The notes under the pieces are model-generated. The model did not search any database. It was given only the letters and a program-made list of their open reading frames with translations, and had not been told where the DNA came from. A stretch of DNA of 64,000 nt from Guadua angustifolia (lineage: Eukaryota > Streptophyta > Magnoliopsida > Poales > Poaceae). Of this stretch, positions 23,081-34,739 are shown one piece after another. The number at the start of each line of letters is the position of its first letter. The stretch's first letter is position 1. The position numbers and the translations under genes are program-made. The stretch is taken from contig CM070518.1 in the NCBI GenBank assembly GCA_036346375.1, positions 4,534,182 through 4,598,181 of the forward strand. The letters run 5' to 3'.

Positions 23081-26000
23081 ATCTCCCCTTTTGGTGATTA
23101 ATGACAAATCCAAGCTTAATTAGCACATTTGGATTAAAACTAATCATGTTGAGAGAATTTAAGCTAATTGAACACATATGCATATTAATTCTCCCCCTTA
23201 ATCATATCAAGCTTACTTTTTAAACCAAATGACATTAAACTTCCTAATTCTCCCCCTTTTGGCATTAAGCACCAAAAATGGAAAAACTAAAAGATTAACT
23301 TGAAATACATTCTTCCTCCTTTTTGGTTATTCAATTATTCTCCCCTTTTTGGCATTTAACAAATTCTTTTAGGGGTCATATCTAATGAAGGTCATATAAA
23401 AAATTTAAATGAACACTTATGACCTTTGGGAAAGAATTAAAGGAGATTAAAATTTCAAACCAAATCAAAACTTGAAGGGTCATCCAAGAAGCAAAACAAG
23501 TTTTTATTTGAAATATGGTCTAAAAATAAGGAAAACTCGAAAAGAGACCATATTTGGATTTGTGGATACGACTTGTAAGACAAATACCACTTGTAAAGAT
23601 AAGCATGAAAAACGAAGTAAGGGTATCACACGGTTTATTTGAAACACATTCAAATAACTCACTCCTCATTTTATTAGGCTTTGCAAATTTTCAATATGAT
23701 TCTTTTAAAGAATCCAATACTTTGCCTAATAGGGTCAAACGAGGAACCCAAAAGAAATAGATACCACTTGAGAAGTTAGATATCACTTTAAATCTACCTC
23801 AAGGGCTTTGCATGAAGAACCGAAAGAAATGAGCATTTTCAAATTTGCATGAAGAATAATGCTCAACAGGAGATTTCCTCTTTAATATATCTCAACTCAT
23901 AAAGAATCTCACACAGAGAGTTCTTAAGCGGTTGAACTTACAATTCTAGCTTGAGAGGAAAAATCTTAATCAAGAATGTGGGTATCGCAATAATGCTACA
24001 AAGAGGTAATGAAATATCACTTGTAGGAAATAAATGAATTCAATGATACCACTTAAAAAGGAAGGAAATGAACATACCATTTGATTATTTGAATTCCTTT
24101 ATTACTTAGAGAAAAAGAGCAATAAAGTCCAAGATACCACTTAAAGAAAAGAGAAACTCAATGATACCACTTGTAAGCATATGGAATGAATAAAGGCTCA
24201 ATTGATACCACTTAGGATCAACTCACAAAGAATTGATACCACTTGAAGGAATTGTCGATAACATCGATGGGTATTAGAGCAATAAAATCAAGGCAATATA
24301 TACTTACGGGTATCAAAAAGGAACAAAAGCTCAAGATAGATCAATGAAATCGCAAAGATTTAGTATCAGACCAACATAAAGATATGATATCATTTGGAAG
24401 CATTTTAGTGCTCAAAACTTGATATAAATAAACTCCCTGAGATATTCAACAGGTGAATTATGGAGTTATTTGCATTTGAATTGCACAAGTTTTGCTTTTT
24501 CAAAAGATCAAGTAAAAATCACGCTTTAAGTCCATTTAATGCTCATAACTGATACCACTTTCAAAACGTGATCAAATAAATTTTAGAGCTTTTCAAATTT
24601 TGCTCAAAAGAACTTTGGGATTATAAGAAGCTTTTCCAAAAAGAATTTTTTGAAAAGGAAGTACCAATCAAAAGATATCCCAAAAGCAAACTCGAGAAAA
24701 TTCTGAAAAAAAATTTCAGAGCCAACATGCCATGGCCGGTCCGACCGCATGGGGGCTGGTCCGACCGGCCGGCCGGTGCAACCGCACCCCATGCGGTGTG
24801 ACCGGCCCTGACAGCCCGAGAACTCCAGACTTTTTGCAAATTTTGTCAAAAATAGCTCAAATGAAGTCCAAAAAATTTGAAATTTTGCAGAGATGAACTT
24901 TGGACTAATTAGAAGGTTTTGCAAAAAGAATTTTCTCAAAATCAATTTTATTTTGAAAGATATGGCAATTTACGCTTTGAGGTATAAAAGGAAATTGATT
25001 TTCACGAAAAGCCTCAAAATACAATTCAACTTGGATTTCATGCAATTTTGATTTTCATGGCTTAGATTGGTGTATCAAGAATGTGTATAGCCAAGATTTA
25101 TGATGAAATCTAACTCGAATGCTAACATTTGAGCTATATGCCTTAAATAGGTCATTTTGGGTCAAATCAAATCCTTTTCGAGCCAAATTCGATTTCAACA
25201 TAGAATTTTCATTTTGAAAACTTGTAAAACCTTTGGAATACTTAATAGGATACTTTTACAAAGCTTTTCATAAATTTAGGCCTTTTAAATATGAATTTTG
25301 GCTTTTGACCTAAATAGTCCAAATTAAGAAGCAAAGTCAAATCCAATTAACGCAAAACTTCAAATAAAGTAAGGGGTAAGATATATGAATTTGAATTTTG
25401 TGTATGAGTCTAAAATACCATTTTGAATCATAATTCTACACAAGAATTGATCCAAATGGAGAAACTCACTAAGTGCAATAATACGACCATTATGGGTCAA
25501 GTATAGTTTTTCGGCGAGTTTCAAAATCAAATATCTTTTGATAAGTTGGTCTTTTGAAAATCTTTTGAACACGAAAATTGTTAAGAATGACCAACTCTAG
25601 GATTTTCATTTTGGAATTATTTTCAAAATCCTTTTACTTTTAATTCTATGAAAAATATAAGTTTAAATCCAAAACAAGATACTAGTAACTAGATTTTGGA
25701 GTTAAAACTCGTTTTCTTTTCAAAATAGATTTTTGTAAGGCCAAAACCTTTGAAAATTATTTCAAAAACATTTGTATACATTTTTCAACTAGTTTTTCAC
25801 AAGTTTACTAATAGTATACAACATTTTGACTTTTTGGCTAAATGGTTGATTTTGAAAATACATATATGCACTTATATAAATATGGGCACACACATAGGGA
25901 TGTGATACACATGAATATGAATTAACACTCCCCCTAAATGTGCCACTACCTAACTTGCTCAAGATTTGCAATAAGAGAATAGGTAAGAGGCGAGAGCAAG

Positions 26001-26230
26001 TTCTTACAACAAGTACTCTAAATTGATTTTCACATGATATTAATGCAACTAAACCTACACAAGGCTAGAAGCTAAATATAAAAATCAATTTAAATACTTG
26101 TTACCGAGATGGTATTGGCTCATTATGGACTTGATTATCTTCATGCTTGACACCACTTGTAGACAAATATAATCCTTCTCCTCTTGAGTGAACAAGCGTC
26201 CAATCCATCTCAATATTGCCTAAAATTCTT
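23081..26230 (-). other. Noncoding 3' half of the Sirevirus-like element
   Basis: About 3.1 kb, AT-rich, occupies the place where autonomous relatives encode pol. It begins with the polypurine tract; further PPT-like runs (plus strand TCTCCCCTTTT or TTCTCCCCC) lie near 23190, 23250 and 23338. Repeated GATACCACTT(G) words fill 23584-24562, and GC-rich palindromes lie at 24730-24815. No ORF of significance was found. Confidence 0.8.
23584..24562 (-). repeat. Dispersed PBS-like CAAGTGGTATC motifs
   Basis: On the plus strand GATACCACTTG or near variants occur around 23584, 23760, 23780, 24013, 24045, 24077, 24132, 24162, 24205, 24234, 24388 and 24551. The minus-strand form CAAGTGGTATC equals the element's own LTR end plus the first bases of its primer binding site (28010-28020). 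Confidence 0.7.
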
Positions 26231-27958
26231 TTAGGCGGTTTTTGGTACCCAATCCTTGTTGGGTCCGACAATGTTAGTCACAATGGATTTAGGAACCCAA
26301 ATGGTCCTAGTTTTAGCATTTTTAAATTGACTAACATGACTAGCAATGGATTTGCAATTTTTGTTACTCCTAAGCGATTTATTTGCATTGAATTGAGAAG
26401 GCTTAGGAGTTTTGGCGTTCTTGACAAATCCATTCCTAGTTTGATCCTTTCTAAGCATATAATAATTGAAATTATGCATTGGCTTAGAGGATCTAGTATA
26501 TCTAGCAAATGTTTTGCTATTGTTATTTCTCCTAAGCAATATATTAGAATTGAATTGAGTGGGCTTAGGAGTCCTAACAATTTTAGCAAACCCATTTCTA
26601 GATTTACTCTTCCTATGCAAATGAATATCATTTTGAGCCGGCATAGGGGATTTGACAAGCTTGGCAAACACATTGCCATTCTTGTCCTTCCTAAGCATAT
26701 AATTATTATCGATGAGAATAGGCTTAGGGGTAGTACCTTTGGGACAATCCTTACCGAAATGTCCCTTTTCCCGGCAATTGAAGCATGTCACGCCATTTGG
26801 CCCTCTCTTGACCGATTTGACTTGCTCCTTGCTGGCTTGCCTCATTGTTGGTGTTGTTGCCTTGTTATCCACTTGATTAGGGCACACGGAGGCGAGGTGG
26901 CCCTTCTTATTGCAGGCGAAGCACTTGATGGTCTTCAAGTGTCTTGCGTTGTGCCTCGTCTTGCTATTCTCCCTCTTGGAGTTGTAGCCGAGTCCTCGCT
27001 TATCTTGAGGCGCCCTTGGCTTGCTCAAGATCTCGTCGAGGAGGGCTTTACCCTTTACGCACCTCTTCAAGTCATTTTCCAATTTAATGACTTGGGCCTT
27101 GAGCTCATTGTTTTCCTCTACAAGATTAGCATCTAAAGACATAGAGGAACTAGAAGCAATTTCATTAGAGCAACAAGGTAAATCATCACTAGAAGTGGAT
27201 ATGCATTTAATTGATGAATTGTTTGTGATAGAAATTGAGTGAGGCAATTCATCTTCTAAATTGCATTGAATGGACATATCCATACTAGCTCTAGTGAATT
27301 TCTTGAAAAGGATTTTCTCATGATTTTCTTTTAGAACATCATAATCATTTTGAAGTGATTCATGTTCTAATTTTAAAATCTTATATTTCTTTTTCTCCTT
27401 TCCAAGAAATTCATTGAGCTCCTCTAGCATATTCATTAATTCATCATAGGAGGGCTCATCTTCATTGTCACTCACCTCCACTTTACCTTTTGCCATGAAG
27501 CAACGAATTCGCGATGGGAGTGAATATTCGTCGTCGCTTGAGGCGGAGGTTGAGGTTGATGGAGATGCCGGTTCTTCACTTGATGTTGACGATGAAGAAT
27601 CATCAACCGACATTTCTTCCTCAATGCAATCCTCAATCGATGTGGTTGATTCAAATTCATCTTGAAGCTTAATCCACATTTCATGAGTGCTCTTGAGATT
27701 GCATATGAGACTAAACATTTCTACGCTCACAAAACTAAAAATGGCATTAGTTGCTTGAGCGTCGAGATGTAGGCATTTCTCCTCTCCTTTAGTTGGAGCA
27801 ACTTCATTTAGTGGAGAAGAAAAGCCGACATCTACGATCCACCAAATTTGTGGGCTCATGGATTTAAAATGATTTATCATAAGTAATTTCCATGAAGCAT
27901 AATTTGATTCATTTAGCATGAGTGGATCGTGAGAGTGCACTACACCTCTAGTTGCCAT
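26231..27958 (-). CDS. Gag-like protein of the Sirevirus-like element
   Basis: The ORF has 575 codons, starting 60 bases from the PBS. Residues 15-105 match the N-terminus of plant copia gag (LNESNYASWKLLMINHFKSM, UBN2-type). An acidic Ser-rich linker (about 110-150) follows directly, so the usual gag core appears deleted. Then come a coiled-coil-like segment (about 170-300, KEKKKYKILKLEHESLQ), two CCHC zinc knuckles, CFACNKKGHLASVC (346-359) and CFNCREKGHFGKDC (392-405), and a tail with repeated RK..KNGFAK-like units ending in GPNKDWVPK. Gag packages element RNA. The frame is open throughout, but the core deletion raises doubt about particle assembly. Confidence 0.85.
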   Translation of the reverse strand: MATRGVVHSHDPLMLNESNYASWKLLMINHFKSMSPQIWWIVDVGFSSPLNEVAPTKGEEKCLHLDAQATNAIFSFVSVEMFSLICNLKSTHEMWIKLQDEFESTTSIEDCIEEEMSVDDSSSSTSSEEPASPSTSTSASSDDEYSLPSRIRCFMAKGKVEVSDNEDEPSYDELMNMLEELNEFLGKEKKKYKILKLEHESLQNDYDVLKENHEKILFKKFTRASMDMSIQCNLEDELPHSISITNNSSIKCISTSSDDLPCCSNEIASSSSMSLDANLVEENNELKAQVIKLENDLKRCVKGKALLDEILSKPRAPQDKRGLGYNSKRENSKTRHNARHLKTIKCFACNKKGHLASVCPNQVDNKATTPTMRQASKEQVKSVKRGPNGVTCFNCREKGHFGKDCPKGTTPKPILIDNNYMLRKDKNGNVFAKLVKSPMPAQNDIHLHRKSKSRNGFAKIVRTPKPTQFNSNILLRRNNNSKTFARYTRSSKPMHNFNYYMLRKDQTRNGFVKNAKTPKPSQFNANKSLRSNKNCKSIASHVSQFKNAKTRTIWVPKSIVTNIVGPNKDWVPKTA

Positions 27959-28004
27959 CCTTTTTACTCTCTAGACGGTTAAGCCTAAAATGAGAGTGAC
28001 CGTG

Positions 28005-28016
28005 GCTCTGATACCA
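28005..28016 (-). other. Primer binding site, tRNA-iMet type
   Basis: The minus strand reads TGGTATCAGAGC, an exact tRNA-iMet 3' complement, two bases inside the LTR end. It fixes the element's orientation and the 5' LTR. Confidence 0.93.
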
Positions 28017-28018
28017 CT

Positions 28019-30945
28019 TGTAGGGTCGAGGATGCGCCTAGAGGGGGGGTGAATAGGCGTTTCTGAAATTAATCGCTACTAAAATCGATCGATCTAATCA
28101 ACCCCTATGTCAAAACCTAATCAAAGATATATATGAAGCGACAAATAGGTTTTGACAATTAAAGCCTAAATCAACTAGGCTCACTAGTGCACTTAACTAA
28201 ATTATGTCTCTACACAAGAATTGCTAAATTTATCAACTAAATAATACTAAGCAATTCTAATTCAAGTAATCAATAATATGCAAAAGGTAAATACTTGAAT
28301 GTAAAGAGACAAGGGACAACCGATGTTTTTCCATGGTGTTCGGAGACTTGCGGTCTCCCTAGTCCACGTTGAGGCAAGCCCACACTTGGACCGTTCCCGC
28401 TCGAGCACCGCCTCTTTCCACTAGTCGTGGTTTTTCACGCTTGCGCGTAGGCTCAACCCGAACCTTCACAAACTTCGCCGGGGCTTCTCACAACCTTGAG
28501 AGCTCCCGCGCACGACGCCTATGCCGTCTAGGAGTCGGCAACCTCCAAGAGTAATAAGCCGCTCCTTGATTGAACTTCACCGAGCACAACAAATGCGCTC
28601 AGCGATCACCAAGTGTAACACATGCACAAGGACCTCACTCAAGTGCAACACATGCACAAGAGCTCACTCAAACCACTCCTAATTGCAACACATGCAATTA
28701 GCTCATTCTTAAGCTCAAGAGGCAAAGGGAGAAAGAGCAACACATGCAACACTTCACCCAAACACTCAATAACACCAGCAACCCCTTCCCCAAGCCCCCC
28801 AAGGGGGTATTTATAGCCCCCACAAGAAAACTAGCCGTTTGGGGGTAAGCGGCAAAAGTCAGCAAAATCCGGTCCGGCCGAGACCTCGCCGATCCGAAGC
28901 CCTCACATGCCAACGGTCGGAAAACCGACCGTTACATCAGACCGATCGCCACCGACCGCCCGATCCTGATCGCCCAGCCGGCCGTGCACCGCCCAACTAA
29001 AACCGAGAAAACGACCCTCTGGAAAAATCGGAAGGTCGGTGGTCCGAGCCAAGACGCCGGTCCGACCGGACCGGGCCGGTCCGACCGCCCTCACGCCCGG
29101 TCCGACCGACCAGGGGCCGGTCACACCGCCCCTGGCAGGCTCGGCACCGATTTTTCGCGCGACCTCTTTTCCGAAGATCCAAAAGCTATTCTTTGAGCCT
29201 CAAGGATGATCAACACATGATCATTTACCCGTGCAAAACACATTTGCACCAAATCAACCCATGCTCAAAGAATTCAAACCAAATTGCAAAAACACATTTC
29301 GCAATCAACTCAAAATCTATTTGCAAAACGTATTAAGCAAATCAAACTCGAGTTTATGAGATTAATCCCCCTAGCCATGTGAAGGTCAACACGAGACCCA
29401 GTCAACTTGCCAACACCGTTGCAAGCCCTACTCACATGCTCTCGAATTAGGACTCATAAACTTTAGTTTATTCGCACTGTGAACTTGCAAATAACGCAAT
29501 AAACACATTTCATGCTTGAGCACTACTCTTTGCAACACATGCAAAAGTCTAGCTCCAAGCAACATTAAATCAAGGTGCATGAACTCTCTAATTGCAACAC
29601 ATGCAATTCTCTAGTTCAATGCAACCACAAATCAAACTTCGATTAAAACCAAAACCATACGTATGAGCTCTTTACTCGCAACACATGCAAGCCTCTAGCT
29701 CCATACAAACACACAACATAAAATCATGCTTGAGCTCTCTCCTTTTGCAACACATGCAAAACTTAGCTCCAAGCAACCACACGGTTTTATAAAGATTTGT
29801 TTTGCGAACAAAGCATGAAGCTTCAACTAATGCAACACATGCAAAAGTGAACTTCACGCAAAAGCCAACGCATTAGCTTATCCTATTTGCAACACATGCG
29901 AATCAAAGCATAATGCGAAAACCAAATACAACCAATCATAAGTTTAACCCATTCGCAACACATGCCAAATGGTTAACCCTCATGCAAAAGCCAAATCCAA
30001 ATGGTTTGAGCTCGAGTGAACGCGGAATGAGATCACCAACACATGATGAAGCTCAAGCAAAGGGAACGACCCCTCTTAATAGCACGGCGATAAAACCTTA
30101 GACTCAAAGACTACAAAGTCCTTAGCCTATCTAATTATACCTTCAGCCACAAGACAAGCAATCCCCTTTGGGGTCTTTATGATCTTCGCATATTTGCTCC
30201 CCCGGGATATCCACTCGACTCCACTTCGGGATCCACTCTTGATGCCCATCAACTCATGATGCCGTCCTTGTCCCGTTCTCATCATCTCATCCATCTTTGG
30301 ACCTAACTCAATCACAACTCATAAAATAGTTAGTCCAAGATGCATGGTTGTCTCAATTATCTTTTGCACTCCATTAACACATAATGGATGCCTCTAGATC
30401 AATTGAGCACAACCTAAATCAATTGAAATGATTTAATTGTGTCTTAAGTACAATAATGCAACTCATGCTTTATTATACTTAAGAACTATTCATTGTCCTC
30501 AATTAATCACAAAACACCATCAACACATGATGAAGTGTTCTTTAACGATTAACAAGACAAATGAACTCAATTTAAATTATCATTTAAATTGACTCTTCAA
30601 GTTAGAGTGTGAACTCCCCTAGATATGTGCATCCATGTAATATATGGATTGGGAAACATGATGCACATTTTGTGGTTAATATAACGGGGACATTCATACT
30701 TTAACTTGAATCCAAAGTATGTAATTAATACTATAATGAATATGCATACATACCTCGGGTTTTCCATTTTTCAATACGATGAGACTAAACAAAGATATTC
30801 TAAACAAACATGTTAGTCTCGATATAAGATTGTCATTAATAACACTATCGCATTAGGGGATAAACTCAATATTGGATTTGTCATTAACACAATATTAGAT
30901 TTGTCATTAATACCAAAACCATAACTAATGAAGGTTGAACTTACA
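28019..30945 (-). repeat. 5' LTR of the Sirevirus-like element
   Basis: 2927 bp with the same borders and internal order as 20160-23080, including the motif array and palindromes, differing by scattered substitutions and small indels. It ends TTACA followed by the CAAGC duplicate. Confidence 0.92.
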
Positions 30946-30950
30946 CAAGC

Positions 30951-31986
30951 CTAAACAGAACTTAGTTTTACCCAAGTCTTTCATTTCAAACTCAGACTTC
31001 ACGTATGAGCATGCCTCTTCAATTTCTTCATCTGTTCTAATGATATTCAAGTCATCTACATAGACGGAGATTATACAAAATCCATTCGGGGATCGCTGTA
31101 TAAATACGCATGGACAATCTTCGCTGTTCGTGTAGCCTTTTTGCAGAGAAAGTCACTCAAGCGATTGTACAACATTCTTCCTAACTGTTTTACCCCATAC
31201 AGTGATTTCTCCAATTTCACTTGTCTGCATGTTTCGTTTGCTCTATCTTGATTTAGGATAGGGATACCTTCCGGTACTTTCATGTATATCTCCGAATCCA
31301 AATTTCCATACAGATATGCTGTGACAACATCCATTAGCTTCATTTTCAACTTCAAGTTGATTGCCATTGAGATCAAATATCTAAAAGTTATTCCTCCCAT
31401 GACCGGAGTAGGTTTCTTCATAATCAACCCCAGGACGTTGAGTGAAACCTTGCACAACAAACCTTGCTTTGTACCTTACAACTTCATTGTTTTCATTCCT
31501 CTTCTGAACGAAGACCCATTTGTGACCTACGGGGTTTATATGGGGAGGCATGCGGCTTACTGGCCCAAACACCTCTCTTTTGTTCAGAGAGACTAACTCT
31601 GCAGTGATTGCCTTCTTCCATTCTTCCCAATCTAGCCTTTTCTTGCATTCTGCGAGAGATGCAGGCTCGAAATCATGATCAATGATCGAGACGATCTTCT
31701 TTGCAAAGTATGCATCGACATTGGTTGTTGCTCTATTCAGGGATTCTCCTGTTATTACAAAATTTATAGCCATTTCGTCATGGTGTGCTTCATGCACTTC
31801 TACTTGCTCTTCACTGCTATTTCCCATCACAAGAGCAAATTCCTTTAGCTTTTCATCGCCCATGTGTGCGCACACATTGTTTCCGGCGGCTTCCTGCAAT
31901 GAAAGATTCAAATCTAGAATTGCTTTTTCCATAGGCTTCTTTCCAGCGCCAGGTCTCAACTGGCTCCCCTTCTTTCCTTGGGGCAT
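30951..31986 (-). pseudogene. Copia pol: reverse transcriptase, N-terminal part
   Basis: Frames 31986-31381 (AITAELVSLNKREVFGPV, HKWVFVQKRNE, VRYKARFVVQGFTQRPGVDY) and 31460-31071 (AYLYGNLDSEIYMKVPEG, LEKSLYGVKQ) cover the fingers and palm. The catalytic YVDDL is read at about 31065-31051, after a frameshift. The reading ends at CLGL where the nested element begins. Confidence 0.85.
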
Positions 31987-32052
31987 CTTTTTGATTGGCT
32001 GTGGTAAGTCCTCTTGCCCAGTTTTCTCCAGACGTCTCCGGGTACTTTGGGT

Positions 32053-33378
32053 TTAAGAAGCCAAATTTCCTGTCCTTTTCCTTTGAGGCCTCTGAACAGG
32101 ATGAGGGATACCTTCTACTTTCTTTGGTACTTCCACCATCTCTGGTGCATTTCTTGCAGGTACATGCGACTTAACCACGCCTTTCAGATCACAAAAATGA
32201 TCAGGCAGTTCATTCGCTAAGTTTTGCAAATCAATTATCTTCTGGACTTTTTGATTTGCTTCATTAGTTCGCGGGTCATGTGCGGGGATCCCAGTGGAAT
32301 GCCATATGATTTCCTGGCATTTTTCATCCAAAGGTTGATTTCCTCCCCCTAATGACGGGAAACGGTTCTCGTCAAAGATACAGTCAGCTAATCGGGCTGT
32401 ATGCAAGTCTCCAGTCATGGGTTCCAAATTCCTGATTATGGATGCACTTTCATAACCAACGTATATCCTAGACTTGCGGAGAGGGCCCATTGCAGTCCGC
32501 TGTGGGGGCGGTATAGGTACATATACCAAACATCCAAACTTTCTGAGATGGGAAATCTTCGGGATGACCCATTGCACAAGTTGCATAGGAGAATGGATGT
32601 TGTAGGCCGATGGTCTGAAATTGATGAGAGCTGCTGCGTGCAAGACTGCGTGTCCCCAATAGGTGTTGGGCAAGTTACAACTCTGCAAGAGAGGTCTAGC
32701 AATGAATTTGATCCTCTTTATTAGTGTTTCGGCTAGTCCATTTTGCGTATGGACGTGCGGTACAGAGTGCTCAACTTTTATTCTGTTGCTGTGCAATAAT
32801 CATCAAATGCCTTTGAAGTAAATTCGCTGGCATTGTCCATTCGAATGGACTTCACACGATGATCAGGAAATGCATTCTTAATTCTGATGATCTACGAGAT
32901 CAGCTTTTGCAAATGCATGGTTTTTGGTTGACAGCAAGCATACATGCGACCATTTCGAGAAAGCATCTATAAGCACCATAAAATACCGAAACGACCCTGA
33001 CAAGGGCTGAATCAGGCCACAAATATCCCCTTGGATACGTTCCAGGAATGCAGGGATTTCACTTTGCACTTTCATAATAGAGAGTCTAGTTATTAATTTC
33101 CCGGTGGCACATGCAGGGCACACAAAATCTTCATGATTCAGGAAATTCTTAACAGTAATGCCATGACCCTGTGAGTTGTTCACTATATTTCTCATCATTC
33201 TAAGACCAGGATGACCTAATCTACAATACCACAAAGAAAATAATTCAGAGCGTCTAAAGACAATCTTCAAAGAAGTATACACTTCGGGTGCATGAATTTT
33301 CGTGTAGTACAACCCAGATTCATATGAGGGACATTTTTCTAATATCATTTTCCACATACCGCGTGCTTCATGATGCAC
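32053..33378 (-). pseudogene. Copia pol: GAG-pre-integrase and integrase
   Basis: Frame 33378-32878 has the zinc domain (LWYCRLGHPGLRMMRNI then CPACATGK) and the first catalytic region (IQGDICGLIQPLSGSFRYF). Frame 32796-32053 has HVHTQNGLAETLIKR (catalytic Glu) and NTYWGHAVLHAAAL. A frameshift and stop near 32800-32880 separates them. The integrase inserts copia cDNA; this copy is broken. Confidence 0.85.
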
Positions 33379-33399
33379 AAGTATTATTTACCATTTTCT

Positions 33400-33666
33400 T
33401 CATTGGTTTCTACGTGAAACCCATTGGCACGGATGTCTTTGAAACTTAAGAGAGTGCGTTGATTCAGGGTACAAAAGAGCTTCTTCAATTATCAAAGTTG
33501 TACCCATTGGCAATATAATTGTGGCTCTTCCAGAACCTATTATATAGGAATCGCTTCCTGCGATTGTAGTAATTTTTTCAGCGTTCTTCGTGATTGACTG
33601 GAAGTATTTGGACTCTCTTAGGATAGTATTTGTTGTGCTACTATCAACAATACATATCTCCTCCAT
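33400..33666 (-). pseudogene. Copia aspartic protease region
   Basis: Begins CIVDSSTTNTILRESKYF, the protease active site with DSS in place of the common DSG, as in several plant copia lineages. GRATIILPMGTTLIIEEALLYP follows. The frame breaks before the GAG-pre-integrase motif. Confidence 0.78.
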
Positions 33667-33842
33667 TTAGGCGCTACACGATTTCTAGATAAAAGAAATA
33701 TAATTCCAATCAGACAGTGGCAAAAATAATGCAAATATTACTTGCAAATAAAGAATGCTGGAATAAAATAGAACTTCTTATTCATTCATGAGGAAGAAAA
33801 AGTATGCTCTTCGAGAGCTTATAATTCATTATTCAAAATTCA

Positions 33843-34238
33843 TTAACAACCACAATCTAAAATAGATGTTAATAATGCGATTCGTGCTTTGGACTTTCCC
33901 TGAACCAAATTCTTCTCCTCGTTAGTGATCTTCTTGCCACATAGAGAGAGATTGGTATAAATTCTGTGCAAGTTAGAATTGTACTCGGCCACTGTTCTGT
34001 AGTCCGTAAACCTCAGGCGAACCCCATCTTGCTGTGCTTGGGGCAAGATGGTGGATTTGAGTTTCTCGAACTGCTCCTGAAGTGCAGTCCATAACTTAGG
34101 TGCACACTCTTCAGCCATATATTCATTCTTCAAAGTGGCTGAGAGGTGATGCCTGAGGAAGGGCAAAGCTTGATCGTTCTGCTCAACAGTAGGTTGTGCG
34201 TCCTTCGAGGACCCTAGGCCAATCGCAGTTCTGACCAT
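33843..34238 (-). pseudogene. Copia gag remnant
   Basis: 131 codons with FLRHHLSATLKNEYMAEECA, LWTALQEQFEKLKSTILPQA and RLRFTDYRTVAEYNSNLHRI, the UBN2-type core of plant copia gag. No zinc knuckle is in frame. It ends in a stop, followed by noncoding DNA up to the protease. Confidence 0.72.
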
Positions 34239-34449
34239 TCGGGGCTAATTCTTCAAACTCACGTTTGACAATGCTATTCATTTGCATATTCATAAGATTC
34301 TTTCATTAGATTACTTCGTGCAATCTAATAGAGAGTGGTTGCAAGATTCATAAATGCATAAATTAAATTCTCATGAATTTCCAGTAAACTAAAGAAAGTA
34401 ATAAATACAAGATTCATAAATATTCACAAAGATTCATAGATATAATTTT

Positions 34450-34735
34450 GTGCATGTATGTGATCGACTTCGTGCATGCGATCAGATTCATGCACGCGAT
34501 CGGCTTCGTGCGATTGGCTTCATGCGTGCGATCGGATTCATGCGCACAATCAACTTCATGTGATCGGTTTCATGCCAGCGATCGTGTTCGTGCGCACATA
34601 CGATCGGCTTCGTGCATGCGATCGGGTTCGTGCGCGCATACGATCGGCTTCGTGCATGCGATCGGGTTCATATGCACATGCGATCGGCTTCGTGTGCGCA
34701 TACGATCGGCTTCGTGTGTGTGGCTTTCCTAGTGC
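34450..34735. repeat. Tandem repeat of (TTCGTGCATGCGATCGG)-type units
   Basis: About 15 imperfect units of 17-20 bases built on GCGATCGG-TTC-TGC make this a long purine/pyrimidine-alternating array, open in several frames. It sits in the 5' region of the copia element between the LTR and gag. The ORFs here are repeat translations. Confidence 0.8.
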
Positions 34736-34739
34736 GGCG

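Larger units (their letters stand above)
20160..30945 (-). mobile_element. Gag-only Sirevirus-like (Ty1/copia) element, 10.8 kb
   Basis: Two LTRs of 2921 and 2927 bp enclose a 4938-bp internal region, with a perfect 5-bp duplication CAAGC. Read on the minus strand: 5' LTR, tRNA-iMet PBS, one gag ORF of 575 codons ending in the GPNKDWVPK-type tail typical of Sirevirus gag, then 3.1 kb of noncoding DNA, polypurine tract and 3' LTR. No protease, integrase or RT was found. This fits the described class of terminal-repeat retrotransposons carrying only gag (TR-GAG), mobilised in trans by autonomous relatives. LTR borders TGTAAGTTCAACC and CTCGACCCTACA fit grass Sireviruses (from memory). The LTRs differ by many small changes, so the insertion is not very recent. 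Confidence 0.9.

Noticed and set aside
26216..27136. 306-codon plus-strand ORF
   Set aside because: Antisense of the gag ORF; the minus frame has zinc knuckles and gag motifs, the plus frame has none.
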